A stretch of DNA of 64,000 bases. Origin: Sciurus carolinensis (taxonomy: Eukaryota > Chordata > Mammalia > Rodentia > Sciuridae). The translations under genes were made by a program, and so were the position numbers. Positions within the stretch are counted from its first letter, which is position 1. Every line of letters begins with the position of its first letter. The stretch is from NCBI RefSeq assembly GCF_902686445.1, contig NC_062232.1:19946897-20010896 (forward strand), in the 5' to 3' direction. Of this stretch, positions 10,740 through 22,490 are shown one piece after another. The notes under the pieces were generated by a model. The model saw nothing but the letters and a program-made list of their open reading frames with translations. It did not search any database and had not been told where the DNA came from.

Positions 10740-13700
10740 ATGAACCAAATAACCGGGAATACAAATCATATCTCAATAATAACCCTGAATGTTAATGGCC
10801 TGAACTCATCAATCAAAAGACATAGACTGGCAGATTGGATTAAAAAGAAAGATCCAACAATATGTTGCCTGCAAGAGACTCACCTCATAGAAAGAGATAC
10901 CCATAGACTAAAGGTGAAAGGATGGGGAAAAACATACCATACACGTGGAGTCAGCAAAAAAGCTGGGGTATCCATCCTCATTTCAGACAATGTGGACTTC
11001 AAGCCAAAGTTAGTCAGAAGGGATAAAGAAGGACATTGCATATTGCTTAAGGGAGGGATAAATCAGCAAGATATAACAATCATAAACATCTATGCCCCAA
11101 ACAGTGGCTCATCCATGTATGTCAAACAAATGCTTCACAATTTTAGAAACCAAACAGACCATAACACAATAATGCTAGGTGATTTTAACATGCCTCTCTC
11201 ACCACTGGACAGATCTTCCAAACAAAAGTTGAACAAAGAAACCATAGATCTCAATAACACAATCAATAATTTAGACTTAACAGACATTTATAGAATATAC
11301 CATCCAACCAAGAGCGAATACACTTTCTTATCAGCAGCACATGGATCCTTCTCTAAAATAGACCATATATTATGCCACAAAGCTAATGTCAGCAAATACA
11401 AGAAGATAGAGACACTACCTTGTATTCTATCAGATCATAATGGATTGAAGTTAGAAATAAATGAAAGAGTAAGAAACAGAAACTACTCTAACACGTGGAG
11501 ATTAAATAATATGCTATTATATGATGAATGGATAAGAGAAGATATTAGGAAGGAAATTAAAAAATTCTTAGAGGTAAATGAGAACAAAGAAACATCATAT
11601 CAAAATCTCTGGGACACTATGAAAGCAGTACTTAAAGGAAGATTTATTTCATGGAGCGCATTTAATAAAAGAAGTAAAACTCAAAAAATAAACGGCCTAA
11701 CACTACAGCTCAAAGCCCTAGAAAAAGAAGAACAGACCAACACCAAAAGTAGTAGAAGACAGGAAATAGTTAAACTCAGAGCTGAAATTCAAAGAAATTG
11801 AAACAAAAGAAACATTACAAAAAATTGACAAAATAAATAGTTGGTTCTTCGAAAAAATAAACAAAATTGATAAACCTTTAGCCACACTAACAAAGAGGAG
11901 ACAAGAGAAAACCCAAATCACTAAAATGCGGAATGAACAAGGAAATATCACAACAGACAAGACTGAAATACAAAACATAATTAGAAGCTATTTTGAAAAT
12001 CTATACTCCAACAAAATAGAAAATTTCGAAGACATCAACAGGTTTCTTGAGACATATGAATTGCCTAAACTGAACGAGGAGTACATACACAATTTAAATA
12101 GACCAATTTCAAGTAATGAAATAGAAGAAGTCATCAAAAGCCTACCAACAAAGAAAAGTCCAGAACCTGATGGTTTCTCATCCGAGTTCTACAAAACCTT
12201 TAAAGAAGAGCTCATTCCAATACTTCTCAAAGTATTCCATAAAATAGAAGAGGAGGGAACCCTCCCAAACTCATTCTATGAAGCCAATATTACCCTGATA
12301 CCTAAACCAGACAGACACATCGAGGAAAGAAAATTTCAGACCAATATCCTTAATGAATATCGACGCAAAAATTCTCAACAAAATTTTAGCAAATCACATA
12401 CAAAACATATTAAAAAGATAGTGCACCATGATCAAGTGGGTTTCATCCCAGGGATGCAAGGTTGGTTCAACATTCGGAAATCAATAAATGTCATTCGCCA
12501 TATCAATAGACTTAAAGTCAAGAATCACATGATTATTTCAATAGATGCAGAAAAAGCATTTGATAAAATACAGCACCCCTTCATGCTCAAAACACTAGAA
12601 AAAATAGGGATAGTGGGATCATTCCTTAACATTGTAAAGGCCATCTATGCTAAGCCCATGGCTAATATCATTCTAAATGGTGAAAAACTGAAAGCATTCC
12701 CTCTAAAAACTGGAACAAGGCAGGGATGCCCTCTTTCACCACTTCTATTCAATATCGTCCTTGAAACTCTAGCCAGAGCAATTAGACAGACCAAAGAAAT
12801 TAAACGGATACAAATAGGAAAAGAAGAACTCAAACTATCCCTATTTGCTGATGATATGATTGTATACTTAGAGGAACCAGGAAATTCCACCAGAAAACTT
12901 TTTGATCTCATTAGCGAATTCAGCAAAGTAGCGGGATATAAGATCAATGCACATAAATCTAAGGCATTTTTATACATAAGCGATGAATCTTCAGAAAGAG
13001 AAATTAGGAAAACTACCCCATTCACAATAGCATCGAAAAAAATAAAATACTTGGGAATCAATCTCACAAAAGAGGTGAAAGACCTCTACAATGAGAACTA
13101 TAGAACACTAAAGAAAGAAATTAAAGAAAACCTTAGAAGATGGAAAGATCTCCCATGTTCTTGGATAGGAAGAATTAATATTGTCAAAATGGCCATACTA
13201 CCAATAGTTCTATACAAATTCAATGCAATTCCAGTTAAAATCCCAATGATGTACCTTACAGAAATAGAGCAAGAAATTATGAAATTCATTTGGAAGAATA
13301 AAAAACCCAGAATAGCTAAAGCAATTCTTGGCAGAAAGAGTGAAGCAGGGGGTATCGCAATGCCAGATCTTCAACTCTACTACAAAGCAATAGTAATAAA
13401 AACGGCATGGTATTGGTACCAAAATAGAAAGGTGGATCAATGGTACAGAATAGAGGACGCGGATACAAACCCAAATAAATACAATTTTCTCATAGTAGAT
13501 AATGGGGCCAAAAATATGCAATGGAGAAAAGATAGCCTCTTCAACAAATGGTGCTGGGAGAATTGGAAATCCATATGCAACAGAATGAAACTAAACCCAT
13601 ATCTCTCACCATGCACGGAACTGAACTCAAAATGGATTAAGGACCTCGGAATCAGACCAGAGACCGTGCATCTTATAGAAGAAAAAGTAGGTCCAGAGCT

Positions 13701-14532
13701 TCAACATGTTGGGTTAGGACCAGACTTCCTCAACAGGACTCCCATAGCACAAGAAATAAAAGCAAGAATCAATAACTGGGATAGATTCAAACTAAAAAGC
13801 TTTCTCTCAGCAAAGGAAATGAGCAGCAATGCGAAGAAAGAGCCTACAGAGGTGGAGAAAATTTTTGCCAATCATACTTCAGATAGAGCACTAATCTCCA
13901 GAATCTATAAAGAACTCAAAAAACTCTACACCAAGAATGCAAATAATCCAATTGACAAATGGGCTAAGGAAATGAATAGACACTTCACAGAAGAAGATCT
14001 ACAAGCAATCAACAAACATATGGAAAAATGTTCAACATCTCTAGTAATAAGAGAAATGCAAATCAAAACCACCCTAAGATTCCATCTCACCCCAATTAGA
14101 ATGGCGTTTATCAAGAATAAAAGGAACAACAGGTGTTGGCGAGGATGTGGGGAAAAAGGTACACTCATACATTGCTGGTGGGGCTGCAAATTAGTGCAGC
14201 CACTCTGGAAAGCAGTGTGGAGACTCCTTAGAAAACCTGGAATCGAACCACCATTTGACCCAGCTATCCCACTCCTTGGCCTATACCCAAAGGACTTAAA
14301 ATCAGCATATTACAGAGATACAGTCACATCAATGTTCATAGCTGCTCAGTTCACAATAGCCAGATTGTGGAACCAACCTAGATGTCCTTCTATTGATGAA
14401 TGGATAAAGAAACCGTGGTATATACACACAATGGAATATTATTCAGCCATAAAGAATGATAAAATTATGGCATTTGCAGGCAAATGGATGAAATTGGAGA
14501 ATATCATGCTAAGTGAGATAAGCCAATCTTAA
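10740..14532 (+). pseudogene. L1 ORF2 (endonuclease / reverse transcriptase), one net frameshift
   Basis: ORF2p nicks target DNA and reverse-transcribes L1 RNA. The first open part (10740-11801, 353 codons) is the apurinic-type endonuclease. It shows TLNVNGLN (N17), CCLQETHL (E46), GDFNMPLSPLDRS and SDHNGL near the domain end, so the catalytic residues look present. A one-base shift between about 11785 and 11799 ends this frame at TGA 11799-11801. The rest (868 codons from Met 11926, though the frame opens earlier) holds the RT with FADD at 12844-12855. It also holds the C-terminal Cys/His motif CX3CX7HCX3C at 14134-14187. A second oddity lies at about 12311-12415. Compared with copy 2, a 2-base and a 1-base deletion cancel, leaving a stretch of roughly 35 codons read in the wrong frame just ahead of [16 protein letters not shown]. 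The product would therefore be truncated, and its RT fingers damaged. Confidence 0.93.
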
Positions 14533-14824
14533 AAAACCAAAGGACGAATGATATCACTAATAAGTGGATGATGACACATAATGGGGGGTGGGAGGGGTTA
14601 GTGTTAGGGTTAGAGTTAGGGTTAGGGAGGGGGGCAAGAATGGAGGAAGGAAGGACTGTATAGAGGGAAAAGAGGGGTGGGAGGGGTGGGGGGGAAGGGA
14701 AAAAATAACAAAATGAATCAAACGACATTACCCTATGTAAATTTATGATTACACAATTGGTATGCCTTTACGCCATGTACAAACAGAGAAACAACATGTA
14801 TCCCATTTGTTTACAATAAAAAAA
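14533..14824 (+). other. L1 copy 1 3' UTR with G-rich tract and A tail
   Basis: After the ORF2 stop comes a strand-asymmetric G-rich region (14581-14700) with several runs of four or more G, able in principle to form G-quadruplexes. It is followed by 'gattacacaattggtatgcc' and 'caacatgtatcccatttg', and the tail 'ttacaataaaa'. The same tail closes the short insertions at 16477 and 29237 and copy 2 at 60650, so it marks one L1 lineage. G-rich polypurine tracts are a known feature of mammalian L1 3' UTRs. Confidence 0.85.
14598..14627 (+). repeat. telomere-like hexamer block, 5 units
   Basis: Exactly five hexamers: TTAGTG, TTAGGG, TTAGAG, TTAGGG, TTAGGG. Copy 2 at the corresponding place (60430-60450) reads 'gggtgggaggggggcaag' with no such block, so this copy carries an extra 30 bp. 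Confidence 0.9.
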
Positions 14825-16321
14825 AAGAATTACCTTGAATGTAAATGTATAAAGTTATCTAATTAAAAGACATAGAGCAAATGGATGAATAAAAAATATT
14901 CCCCAAATCTATATTACTTAGATACTCACTTTATATCTAAGAACATGAACAGATTGAAAATCAAGAGAAGGGAAAAGATACTGCAGTGCAAATGGATTGG
15001 AAAGAAAACAAATTAGCTACACTTACACAGATAAAAGAGATTTTAAATTAAAAGCTGTAAAAAGGGAGAAAAAGACCATTATATAATCATAAAAGTGTCG
15101 ATGCAGCAAGAGAAAAGAGTTCTTAATATACATATACCTAATATTAAAACAACTGAATATATAAAGCAAAGCTTAATAGACCTAAAGGGAGATATAGGCT
15201 TCAGTACAATAATAGCTAGGGATTTTACATCCCCACCTTCATCAGTGGACACATTATCCAGGCAAAAATCACAAAGAAACAACAGTTAAACTGCATTCTG
15301 TATCAAACAGACATCTTCAGAACATTCCATCTAACAGATGAAAAATGCACATTTTTTTCTCATCTATACATAGAACATTCTACAGGAGAGACTATACAAT
15401 AGGTCACAAAAAAAACAAGTCTCAAAAATTTTTTTTCTAAAAATTTGAATTCATATTGAGTATCTTTGTGACTACAATGCAATAAAACTAGAAATCAATA
15501 AGAACAACTTTGGAAACTGAACAAACACATGGGGCTTAAACATCTTATTTTGAACAACCAATGAATCAAAGAAGTAGTGAAGAAAATTTAAAAATTTCTT
15601 GAATCAAATAAGAATGGAGACACACATACCAAAAACTTTGTGATACATCAAAAACAGTAGAAACAAGGAACATTTCAGCAATCAGTAGCCAACATCAAAA
15701 AGGGAGAAAGATCTCAAATAACCTGCTGCATCTCAAGGAACTAGAAAAACAGGAACAAAGCAAACCCAAATTTAGAAGGAGGAAGGAAATAAGAAAAATC
15801 AGAACAGAAATAAATGAAGTAGATAATAAAATGCACTACAAAAGATCCACAAAACAAAGAGCTACTTCTTTGAAAAGACAAAATACATAAATTGTTACCA
15901 AGACTAAGACAATACTCAAATGAAATCAGGGATAAAAAAGGAAACATTACAGCTGACAATAAAGAAATACAAATGATCCTTTCAAATTATTAGGACTAAC
16001 TATATGCCAACAACTTTGATAAACTAGAACAAATTCCTAGGCAAATACATCTTACCAAGAGTGAATTAGTAATAAAAAGTCTCTTAAACATTTAAATAAG
16101 AATATAAATTCTCATCAAGTTATTGAAAAAAAATTAAAGAGGAAGGATTTCTTTCAAACACATTCTATGAGGTCAGCATTATTTTGATACCAAAACCAAG
16201 ACAAGGACAAAGAAAAAAATTAAAGATATGGGCAAAATGCCTTGATGAATTATACATGCAAAATTGTCAACAAAATAATAGTAAATTCTATACAAGAGCA
16301 CATTAAAAAGATTATTATAGC

Positions 16322-16477
16322 AGAATGAGACACACATCATTACCCTATGTACATGTATGATTACACAAATGGTGCAACTCTACTTTGTGTACAACCAGAG
16401 AAACAACAGTTGTACCCCATCTGTGTACAATGAATCAAAATAAATAAAACAAACAATAAAATATATCAAATTTTGAA
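16322..16477 (+). mobile_element. short 5'-truncated L1 tail inserted in ancient L1
   Basis: 'cattaccctatgtacatgt...attacacaaatgg' and 'gagaaacaacagttgtacccc' match the 3' UTR end of the young L1 lineage. The host L1 reads across it: 'aaaaagattattat' before, and 'aaaacgattatttgccatga' after, which also looks like a decayed duplication around 'gattatt'. The body is about 150 bp. Confidence 0.8.
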
Positions 16478-17228
16478 AAACGATTATTTGCCATGACAAA
16501 GTGGGATTCATTCCATTGATGCAAGGAAGACTCAATATACGTATGAAGGTTCAAACTCATATGGTCATTTCAATAGATTCAGAAAGGGATATACTAAATT
16601 TCAACATCCCTTCACAAAGGCTGAACAAATCAGTCATACAAGGAATTTACCTCAACAAAAGAAATACCACTTATAATAAGACAAAATATAACATTATACT
16701 GAATGAGGAAAAGCTAAAGGGTGTTTCTCTAAGATCTTGGAAGAATGTAAGGATGACCATGTTCATTTAACATAGTTCTGGAAGTCCTTGCCAAAGTTAT
16801 CAGGCAAGAGAAGGAAATCAACGTTTTACTATTTGCAGATGATATGGCCTCATATATATAAAATACCCCCAAACTCAAAACATTATTAGAATAAATGAAT
16901 TCAGGATAGTTGTAGGACACAAAAATCAACATATAAAAAATCAGTAGTGTTGCTATATGCCAATAGCTAATTATCTGGAGATAGAAATCAAGGAAAGTAT
17001 CCCATTTAAAATAACTACAAAAATACTTATGAATAAATTTAGCCAAAGAAGTGAAAGATCTCTATTATGAAAATTATGAAATATTAATGAAAGAAATGGA
17101 AGGTAAAACAAAAAGTAGAAAGTTACCCTTGTTTTCATCAAATGCAAGAATATATATTGTCAAAATATTCATATTACCCAAAGCAATCTATGGATTCAAG
17201 GTAAACCCAACCAAAACACCACATTCTT

Positions 17229-17272
17229 CACAGAAACAAACAAACAAACAAACGAGCAAACAAACAAAAAAA
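17229..17272 (+). repeat. (CAAA)n simple repeat
   Basis: A run of 'caaa' units with one 'gag' interruption, inside the ancient ORF2 remnant. Likely grown from an A-rich stretch. Confidence 0.85.
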
Positions 17273-17361
17273 CCCTAAAGTTTATATGGAACCACAAAAG
17301 ATTCTGAATAGCCAAAGTCACTTGAGCTAGAAGGATAGCATTGTACTATGTGCCATTATGA

Positions 17362-17738
17362 CGTTAAAATCATGGCATTGGCTGGTAAATGAATTGAGAA
17401 TATTATGCTAAGCTAAATAAGTCAATCCCAAAAAGCCAAAGGTCAAATGCTTTCTCTGATCTGCAGATGCTAATTCCCAATAAGGTGTGGGGGGGAGGGC
17501 TAGGGAAGAATCTAGTCAATTTGGATTAGGAAGAGGGGAGTGAAGGGAGGGGAGGGTCATGGGTAGGAAGGATAATAGAGTGAAACAGACATTTTTACCT
17601 CATGTACGTATATATAGCTACACAACCAGTGTGATTCTACATCATGTAAAACCAGAAGAATGAGAAATTATACTCCATTTATATATGATGTGTCAAAATG
17701 AATTCTATTGCCAAGTATAACTAATTAGAATTAAAAAA
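17362..17738 (+). mobile_element. 5'-truncated L1 (end of ORF2 plus 3' UTR) inserted in ancient L1
   Basis: Begins in the last ORF2 codons ('catggcattggctggtaaatg'). It passes a G-rich 3' UTR (17485-17570) and ends 'gtgtcaaaatgaattctattg' plus A-rich sequence. This tail type differs from the young L1 tail and matches the L1 at 50705-50765, so it is a second, older sublineage. The host L1 resumes at about 17740 with 'catagctacaataaaaaagac'. Confidence 0.8.
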
Positions 17739-18888
17739 ACTGCATAGCTACAATAAAAAAGACAGGTTGATATTGCTATAAAAACAGATTCACACAATCC
17801 AATAGAAGAGAACTGAGGCTTTAGAAGTGAATCCAAACATCTGCAGTCAACTGATTTTCATTGAAGGTGCTAAGAACATGCAGTGGAGAAAGGACAGTCT
17901 TTTCAATTAATGGTGCTAGGAAAATTGGCTATCCTCCTGCAGATGAATAAAGTTAGACCTCCATCTCTCACCAGTTAAAAAAATTAAGTACAAATGGACT
18001 AATGACTTAAATGTAAAATCTGAAATTAGAAAACAACTGGAAGAAAACATAGGGGGAAATGCTTCAGGGTGTTGGATGGGTGAGGGTTTTTTGGACAAGA
18101 CCCCAAAAGCCCAGGAAATGACAGCAAAAAATACACAAATAGTATTTTGTCCAACTATAAAGAATCACAACAAAGAAAACAATCAACGAAGTGTAATGTC
18201 AACCTAAAGAATGGGAAAAAAATATTTGCAAAGTATATAACTGATGGGGAGGTTGATATCCAGAATATATAAGGGACTCCAAAAACTAAAAAAAAAAAAA
18301 AGAAATTAGCCATAGATCTAAATAGACATTAAAAAAAAAAGATATACATATACAATGAACTAAGAGGTACTCTAAATTGTTCTACATTACTAATTATCTG
18401 GGAAATGCAAATAAAAACTCACAATGCATTATCTCCTATCTTGATTAAGAATGGCTATACTCAAAATGACTCAAGATAACAAGTACTGACATAGATGTGG
18501 AGGAAAGGGATGCTAGCACACCATTGTTGGGAATGTAAATTATTTCACACATTGTTGAAACAGTATGAAGATTCCTCAAAAAATGTTAAAAGAATGACCG
18601 TCATATAATCCAACAATCCTACTACTGGGACTGTATCCAACAAATAAAATCAGTATGTTGAAGAGACATCTGCACTACCATATTCATTGCTGCACTAAGA
18701 AATGGAAACAAATTACACATATGCCAATGGATGAATGGATAAAAAATGTGGTATATATATAATGGAATATTATTCAGCCATAAACAACTTAATCTTGTCA
18801 TTTGTTATGTTAAGTAAAATAAGCCAGACACAGAAAGACAAGTACCGCATGATCTCACTTACATATCAAATCTAAAAATATTGATCTT

Positions 18889-18992
18889 TGGGTTGTAGCT
18901 CAACGGCAGACCACTTGCCTAGTGTGTGTGAGGCACTGGGTTCTATCCTTTATAAAAATAAATAAATAAAAGCATGCTGTCTATAAAAAATT
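18889..18992 (+). repeat. ID SINE with 14-bp target-site duplication
   Basis: ID body with 'ggttgtagctcaacggcag' (A box) and 'actgggttctatcc' (B box), then an (aaat) tail. 'aaaatattgatctt' is found exactly at 18875-18888 and 18993-19006. Inserted in the 3' UTR of ancient L1 copy A. Confidence 0.9.
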
Positions 18993-19360
18993 AAAATATT
19001 GATCTTGTAGAACTTGACAGTATAATGGTGGCCATCAGAGGTTGGAGAAAATAGCAGTACAAATGCTGGGGGGAAAATGAGGGAATGGAGAAAGGCTGAT
19101 CAATGGGTACTAATATTCATTTAGAAGCAAGAAGTTTTGGTGTGTTATTGTATAGTAGGGTGACCACTGAAAACAACAATATACTGTACATTTCAGAAAG
19201 TTAAAAAAGTATTTTGAAAGTTTTCACCCTAAATGATAAACATTTGAAGACATAAACATGTTTAACCTAATTTAAATATTTGCAGTGTATATCTATATTG
19301 ACACATTTTATGCTACTCCATTCAGATGTACAAATTTGTTAATCATCGGTTAAACATTTA

Positions 19361-19845
19361 AAAAATGAAATATATATACAATAGTGTTCATAGCAGTATT
19401 ATTCATATAGCCTCTAAACTGGAATCAATCTAAATGCACATCAACTCCAGAAAAACAAGTTGTGGAACATTTACATACCTGAACACTAATCACAAAGGAA
19501 TAAATTATTAATGTACACTGTAACATGAATGAGCATCAATACAATATTATTAAATGAAGGCAGGTCAACACTACATATTGTATAATCCCATTTATATAAA
19601 GTTCAATCCAGGGCAATATTTGTCAAAGGTATTAGAAATCAGGATGGTTGTTACTATGGCACTTAGTATCTCAAAGTAGGCATGAGGGTGGCTTCAAATA
19701 AGCCAGTAATATTTTGTTTCTTGATCTTGACAGTGGTTTTACGAATGTTTACTTAGTGAAAATTTATTAAGAGAGTCAATTAAAATTTGTGTAATCTTCT
19801 GCACATAAATAAAAGTTTGTAAAACATTTTCAAAAATAAGCATTT
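19361..19845 (+). mobile_element. old L1 3' fragment
   Basis: 'tgttcatagcagtattattcat', 'acatcaactccagaaaaac' and 'ggatggttgttactatgg' follow the degraded order of ORF2 C-terminus to 3' UTR seen in other L1s here. It follows the end of copy A directly, so two old 3' ends lie in tandem. Confidence 0.65.
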
Positions 19846-20955
19846 CTGGTTTCTCATGCAATGACTTCCTATCACCCTATCTTTCAAAATTTCTGAAACA
19901 CCTGCTTAATGACTCTAACATATTCTTACCAATTCTCATTATTTTTCATTCTTCAAATCATGGAGGAATTGTTTTAATCTATCTAAGTCCCCCAACCTGT
20001 TCATTTACTCTTAATTCCTACCTAGGGATCAGACAGGAAACATTAGAGAATTTGTAGAATCTCCCTGCATTCTTTCATCTGCCAAAAGAAACTTTGCATT
20101 ACAAACCTTATTTATTGATTCTCTCTGTGACATTTAAAATGATATCTTTCATGGGAACTTTGCTACCACCTTTCTGCCCAGAGTAATTTACAGCAACCAT
20201 GGAAATTTTGAAATTAGATTGGAGACCTTCTGTCCCAAACCACATGCTTCTTGTAACAGAGGGAGTTTGAAGAGTGTGAGGGTATTCCTAATCCTAGCAA
20301 TAACACCCAAGAATAACAAAAGGCTTAATAGATCAACCCATTAAGTTCATTTTTCAAATTAAAGGTGAGTTCTCCCCCCACCCAGGAAAAATCAGGGTTA
20401 GGTCTGTCTCTAGGCATGCATTAAGCAATGAACAAAAATTTCTAGGAAAGGAATGTCTCCTAAGGTAAGCACAGGGCATACTCATTCAGTTAGAAGGGCC
20501 TTTAACAAAGGAATTGCTTCCTTATGACCAATATTAACACAACCTCCCATTACTTAGGCCTGTTAAACTACCTCATGGGAATTTTGCCAAATCTTTAAGC
20601 TGCTTTACAGGATTTTTGTATAAAATGTGTTTTTCTCTGAAATAGCTTGAATATTCTCTTTCTTCCAATCCTTTATAGATGTCATCAAAAATACCCAACT
20701 TCAAACAAGTTCTTCTATAACTTTCCCAAAGTTTCACACAGGGAGACATATAGAAGCAAGAATCTGATGATGCTGTACAGTTTCTTTGTGATTAGAATAG
20801 ATGAATCCCTTCAAAAAGGCAGGAAACTTGTGACAAGTATTTTTTTCATCTTATACTAAATTATAATTTGTAGGATAGAAAAAATTCACACACAGTAAAA
20901 GATATATAGCATGACTTAACACAAAGCAAATAAAATCAAGAATATAAAGAAATTC
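19846..20955. other. AT-rich unique DNA, no gene seen
   Basis: A 70-codon open frame at 20647-20859 has no recognisable family features. No repeat family is recognised. Confidence 0.5.
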
Positions 20956-20959
20956 ATTC

Positions 20960-21450
20960 AAATATTACCTGCTTCACTGGTTGTGTGGCCATATATACTG
21001 TGTAAGGTGATGCATTTGATTGACAGTTGTCCCCTCTAAATCTCTTGTACCTTTCTCTATGATCGTATAGGGCAGGCAAACTGGAAGCTATATTCCCAGT
21101 CTCCTTTTTACTCATATGTGGCCATTCAACTAAATTCTTTCTAATAAAATGTGAGTACAAGCAGGTTTTCTTGTTCTGCACTTTCTCTATTTTCTCTTCA
21201 TATAGGCCAGAAGTCAAATGAAGCATTGAACATCTATGACCATGTAGAAGACAACTGTATGCTAGGTGGTGGTTTGACACCAATGTGGAATGTTACCTAT
21301 GGCACCAAACACTTTGAAAGAGCTGAGTCACATGCCCAGCACAGATACTGAACTCACTTGAGAAAGAAATATACTGTCTACTTTTAGCCATTGTTTTAAT
21401 CTTTGTTGTACAAACTAATCTTTATCCTAACTAACCCATATGGGTTATTT
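20960..21450 (+). repeat. possible ancient MaLR-type (MLT1-like) LTR remnant
   Basis: The end, from 'gccattgttttaatc' (21389) through 'tttatcctaactaaccc' (21421), recalls the 3' end of old mammalian LTRs with a 'gttaagccactga...cctaactaata' ending. This is a resemblance by eye over a diverged stretch. A short open frame on each strand here has no known features. Confidence 0.35.
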
Positions 21451-21935
21451 GTTGTTGTTGTTTTTCTTAATAATTTTTGGTATACTTTCCATTTGCTAAC
21501 AGGATACAAACTAAACATTTGATAATTTTCATGATAAAAATGCTGCATGTATCCATAATAAATTTCTTTTATTAGAAACTATCTCCATATGCTCTGACAG
21601 TCACAACAATCCTATGGTGGCATTAAGATGAATCATTATCACTACTTTACAAATAAGAAAACAATTTCTTTGACAATTGAACCTCAACATTTCCAAATTA
21701 TCTCAGAAGCCAACAGAGGTTTAGAGAAAATATACATTTATGATTTCTTGTTGAAGTCAATCCAAAATATTTTATTGAATTAAAACCTATAATTTTAATC
21801 AGTGTTTCACAATTTTGGAGACCTTAGTAATTGTGAAATTTACTGCATTTATTGTACAGGTAATTTTTCTCTTTAATAAAATAAAAATCGATTTTTATAA
21901 TTAAGTCTCCCCATTGAATAATATACTCAAAGATA
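21451..21935. other. AT-rich unique DNA, nothing recognised
   Basis: No open frame, RNA gene or named repeat seen. Confidence 0.5.
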
Positions 21936-21939
21936 ATGA

Positions 21940-22490
21940 AATAAATACCTCATAGAGATATCTGCATTCCCATGTTATCACAGCATTATTCACAATAGGT
22001 ACAATATGGAAATAATCTGAGTGTCCTTTGACAGATGTATAAATTCTCACATATATACATAATTGAACACAATTCTTTTTAAAAAAGATACTGCCATTTT
22101 CAATAATATGTGAATCAGAAAGACTTCTTGCTAAATAAAGCTAAATACAAAAGAAAAATATTATATGATCTCACATGTGGAATATTTTTATAAAAAGATT
22201 GAATAAAGAGGAATAGATTAGAACCCTGGTAACTAGGGGTAGAGAGGGGAAAGGCATGGGGAGAAATTAATCAAGAGTACACATTTGCATTTAGGTAGGA
22301 TGAATGAGTCTAGAGACCTAATGTAGTTAATACTGTATAATGAAAATTTGTTGAAAGAGATTTTAGATGATTTTACCACAAAAATATGTGGTAACAAAAA
22401 TGATATCTAAATGTGTAATCATTTCACTACATATGTGCACACCAAAATATTATATTTTATATACCTTAAATATGTACAATAAAAAATGAA
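21940..22490 (+). mobile_element. old L1 3' fragment, sense
   Basis: 'cacagcattattcacaatagg', 'tatatgatctcacatgtgg' and 'taatactgtataatg' are the C-terminal ORF2 and 3' UTR landmarks in order. Heavily decayed. It is followed directly by an L1 piece in the opposite orientation. Confidence 0.75.

Larger units (their letters stand above)
8182..14824 (+). mobile_element. young full-length LINE-1 (copy 1)
   Basis: A 6.64-kb non-LTR retrotransposon. It has, in order, a GC-rich 5' UTR with tandem monomers, ORF1 (348 codons, open), a 68-bp spacer, ORF2 (about 1264 codons, frameshifted once), a G-rich 3' UTR, and an A-rich tail after 'acaataaaa'. Exact 14-bp duplications flank it. It sits in sense orientation inside ancient L1 copy A. 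Length, intact ORF1, retained EN and RT catalytic motifs and perfect duplications make it the youngest large insertion in the window. The ORF2 frameshift makes autonomous activity unlikely. Confidence 0.95.
14839..19360 (+). mobile_element. ancient L1 copy A, ORF2 and 3' UTR remnant
   Basis: Continues the element interrupted at 8181. Decayed endonuclease text begins at 14841 ('atgtaaatg...attaaaagacatagag'). A 64-codon piece (15095-15289) still reads like the endonuclease 'VDTLSRQK' region. RT sequence lies at about 15900-17300, with 'tatttgcagatgatatgg' (FADD) near 16838. C-terminal ORF2 runs at 17750-18850 and a 3' UTR to about 19360. There are stops and frameshifts throughout. It carries later insertions at 16322, 17362 and 18889. 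Confidence 0.85.

Noticed and set aside
12645..13521. Several minus-strand open frames within L1 ORF2
   Set aside because: Shadows of the sense ORF2 reading frame.
14598..14627. Interstitial telomere site from chromosome fusion
   Set aside because: Only five hexamers, inside the L1 3' UTR, with L1 sequence continuous on both sides. A fusion relic would be longer and not within one element.
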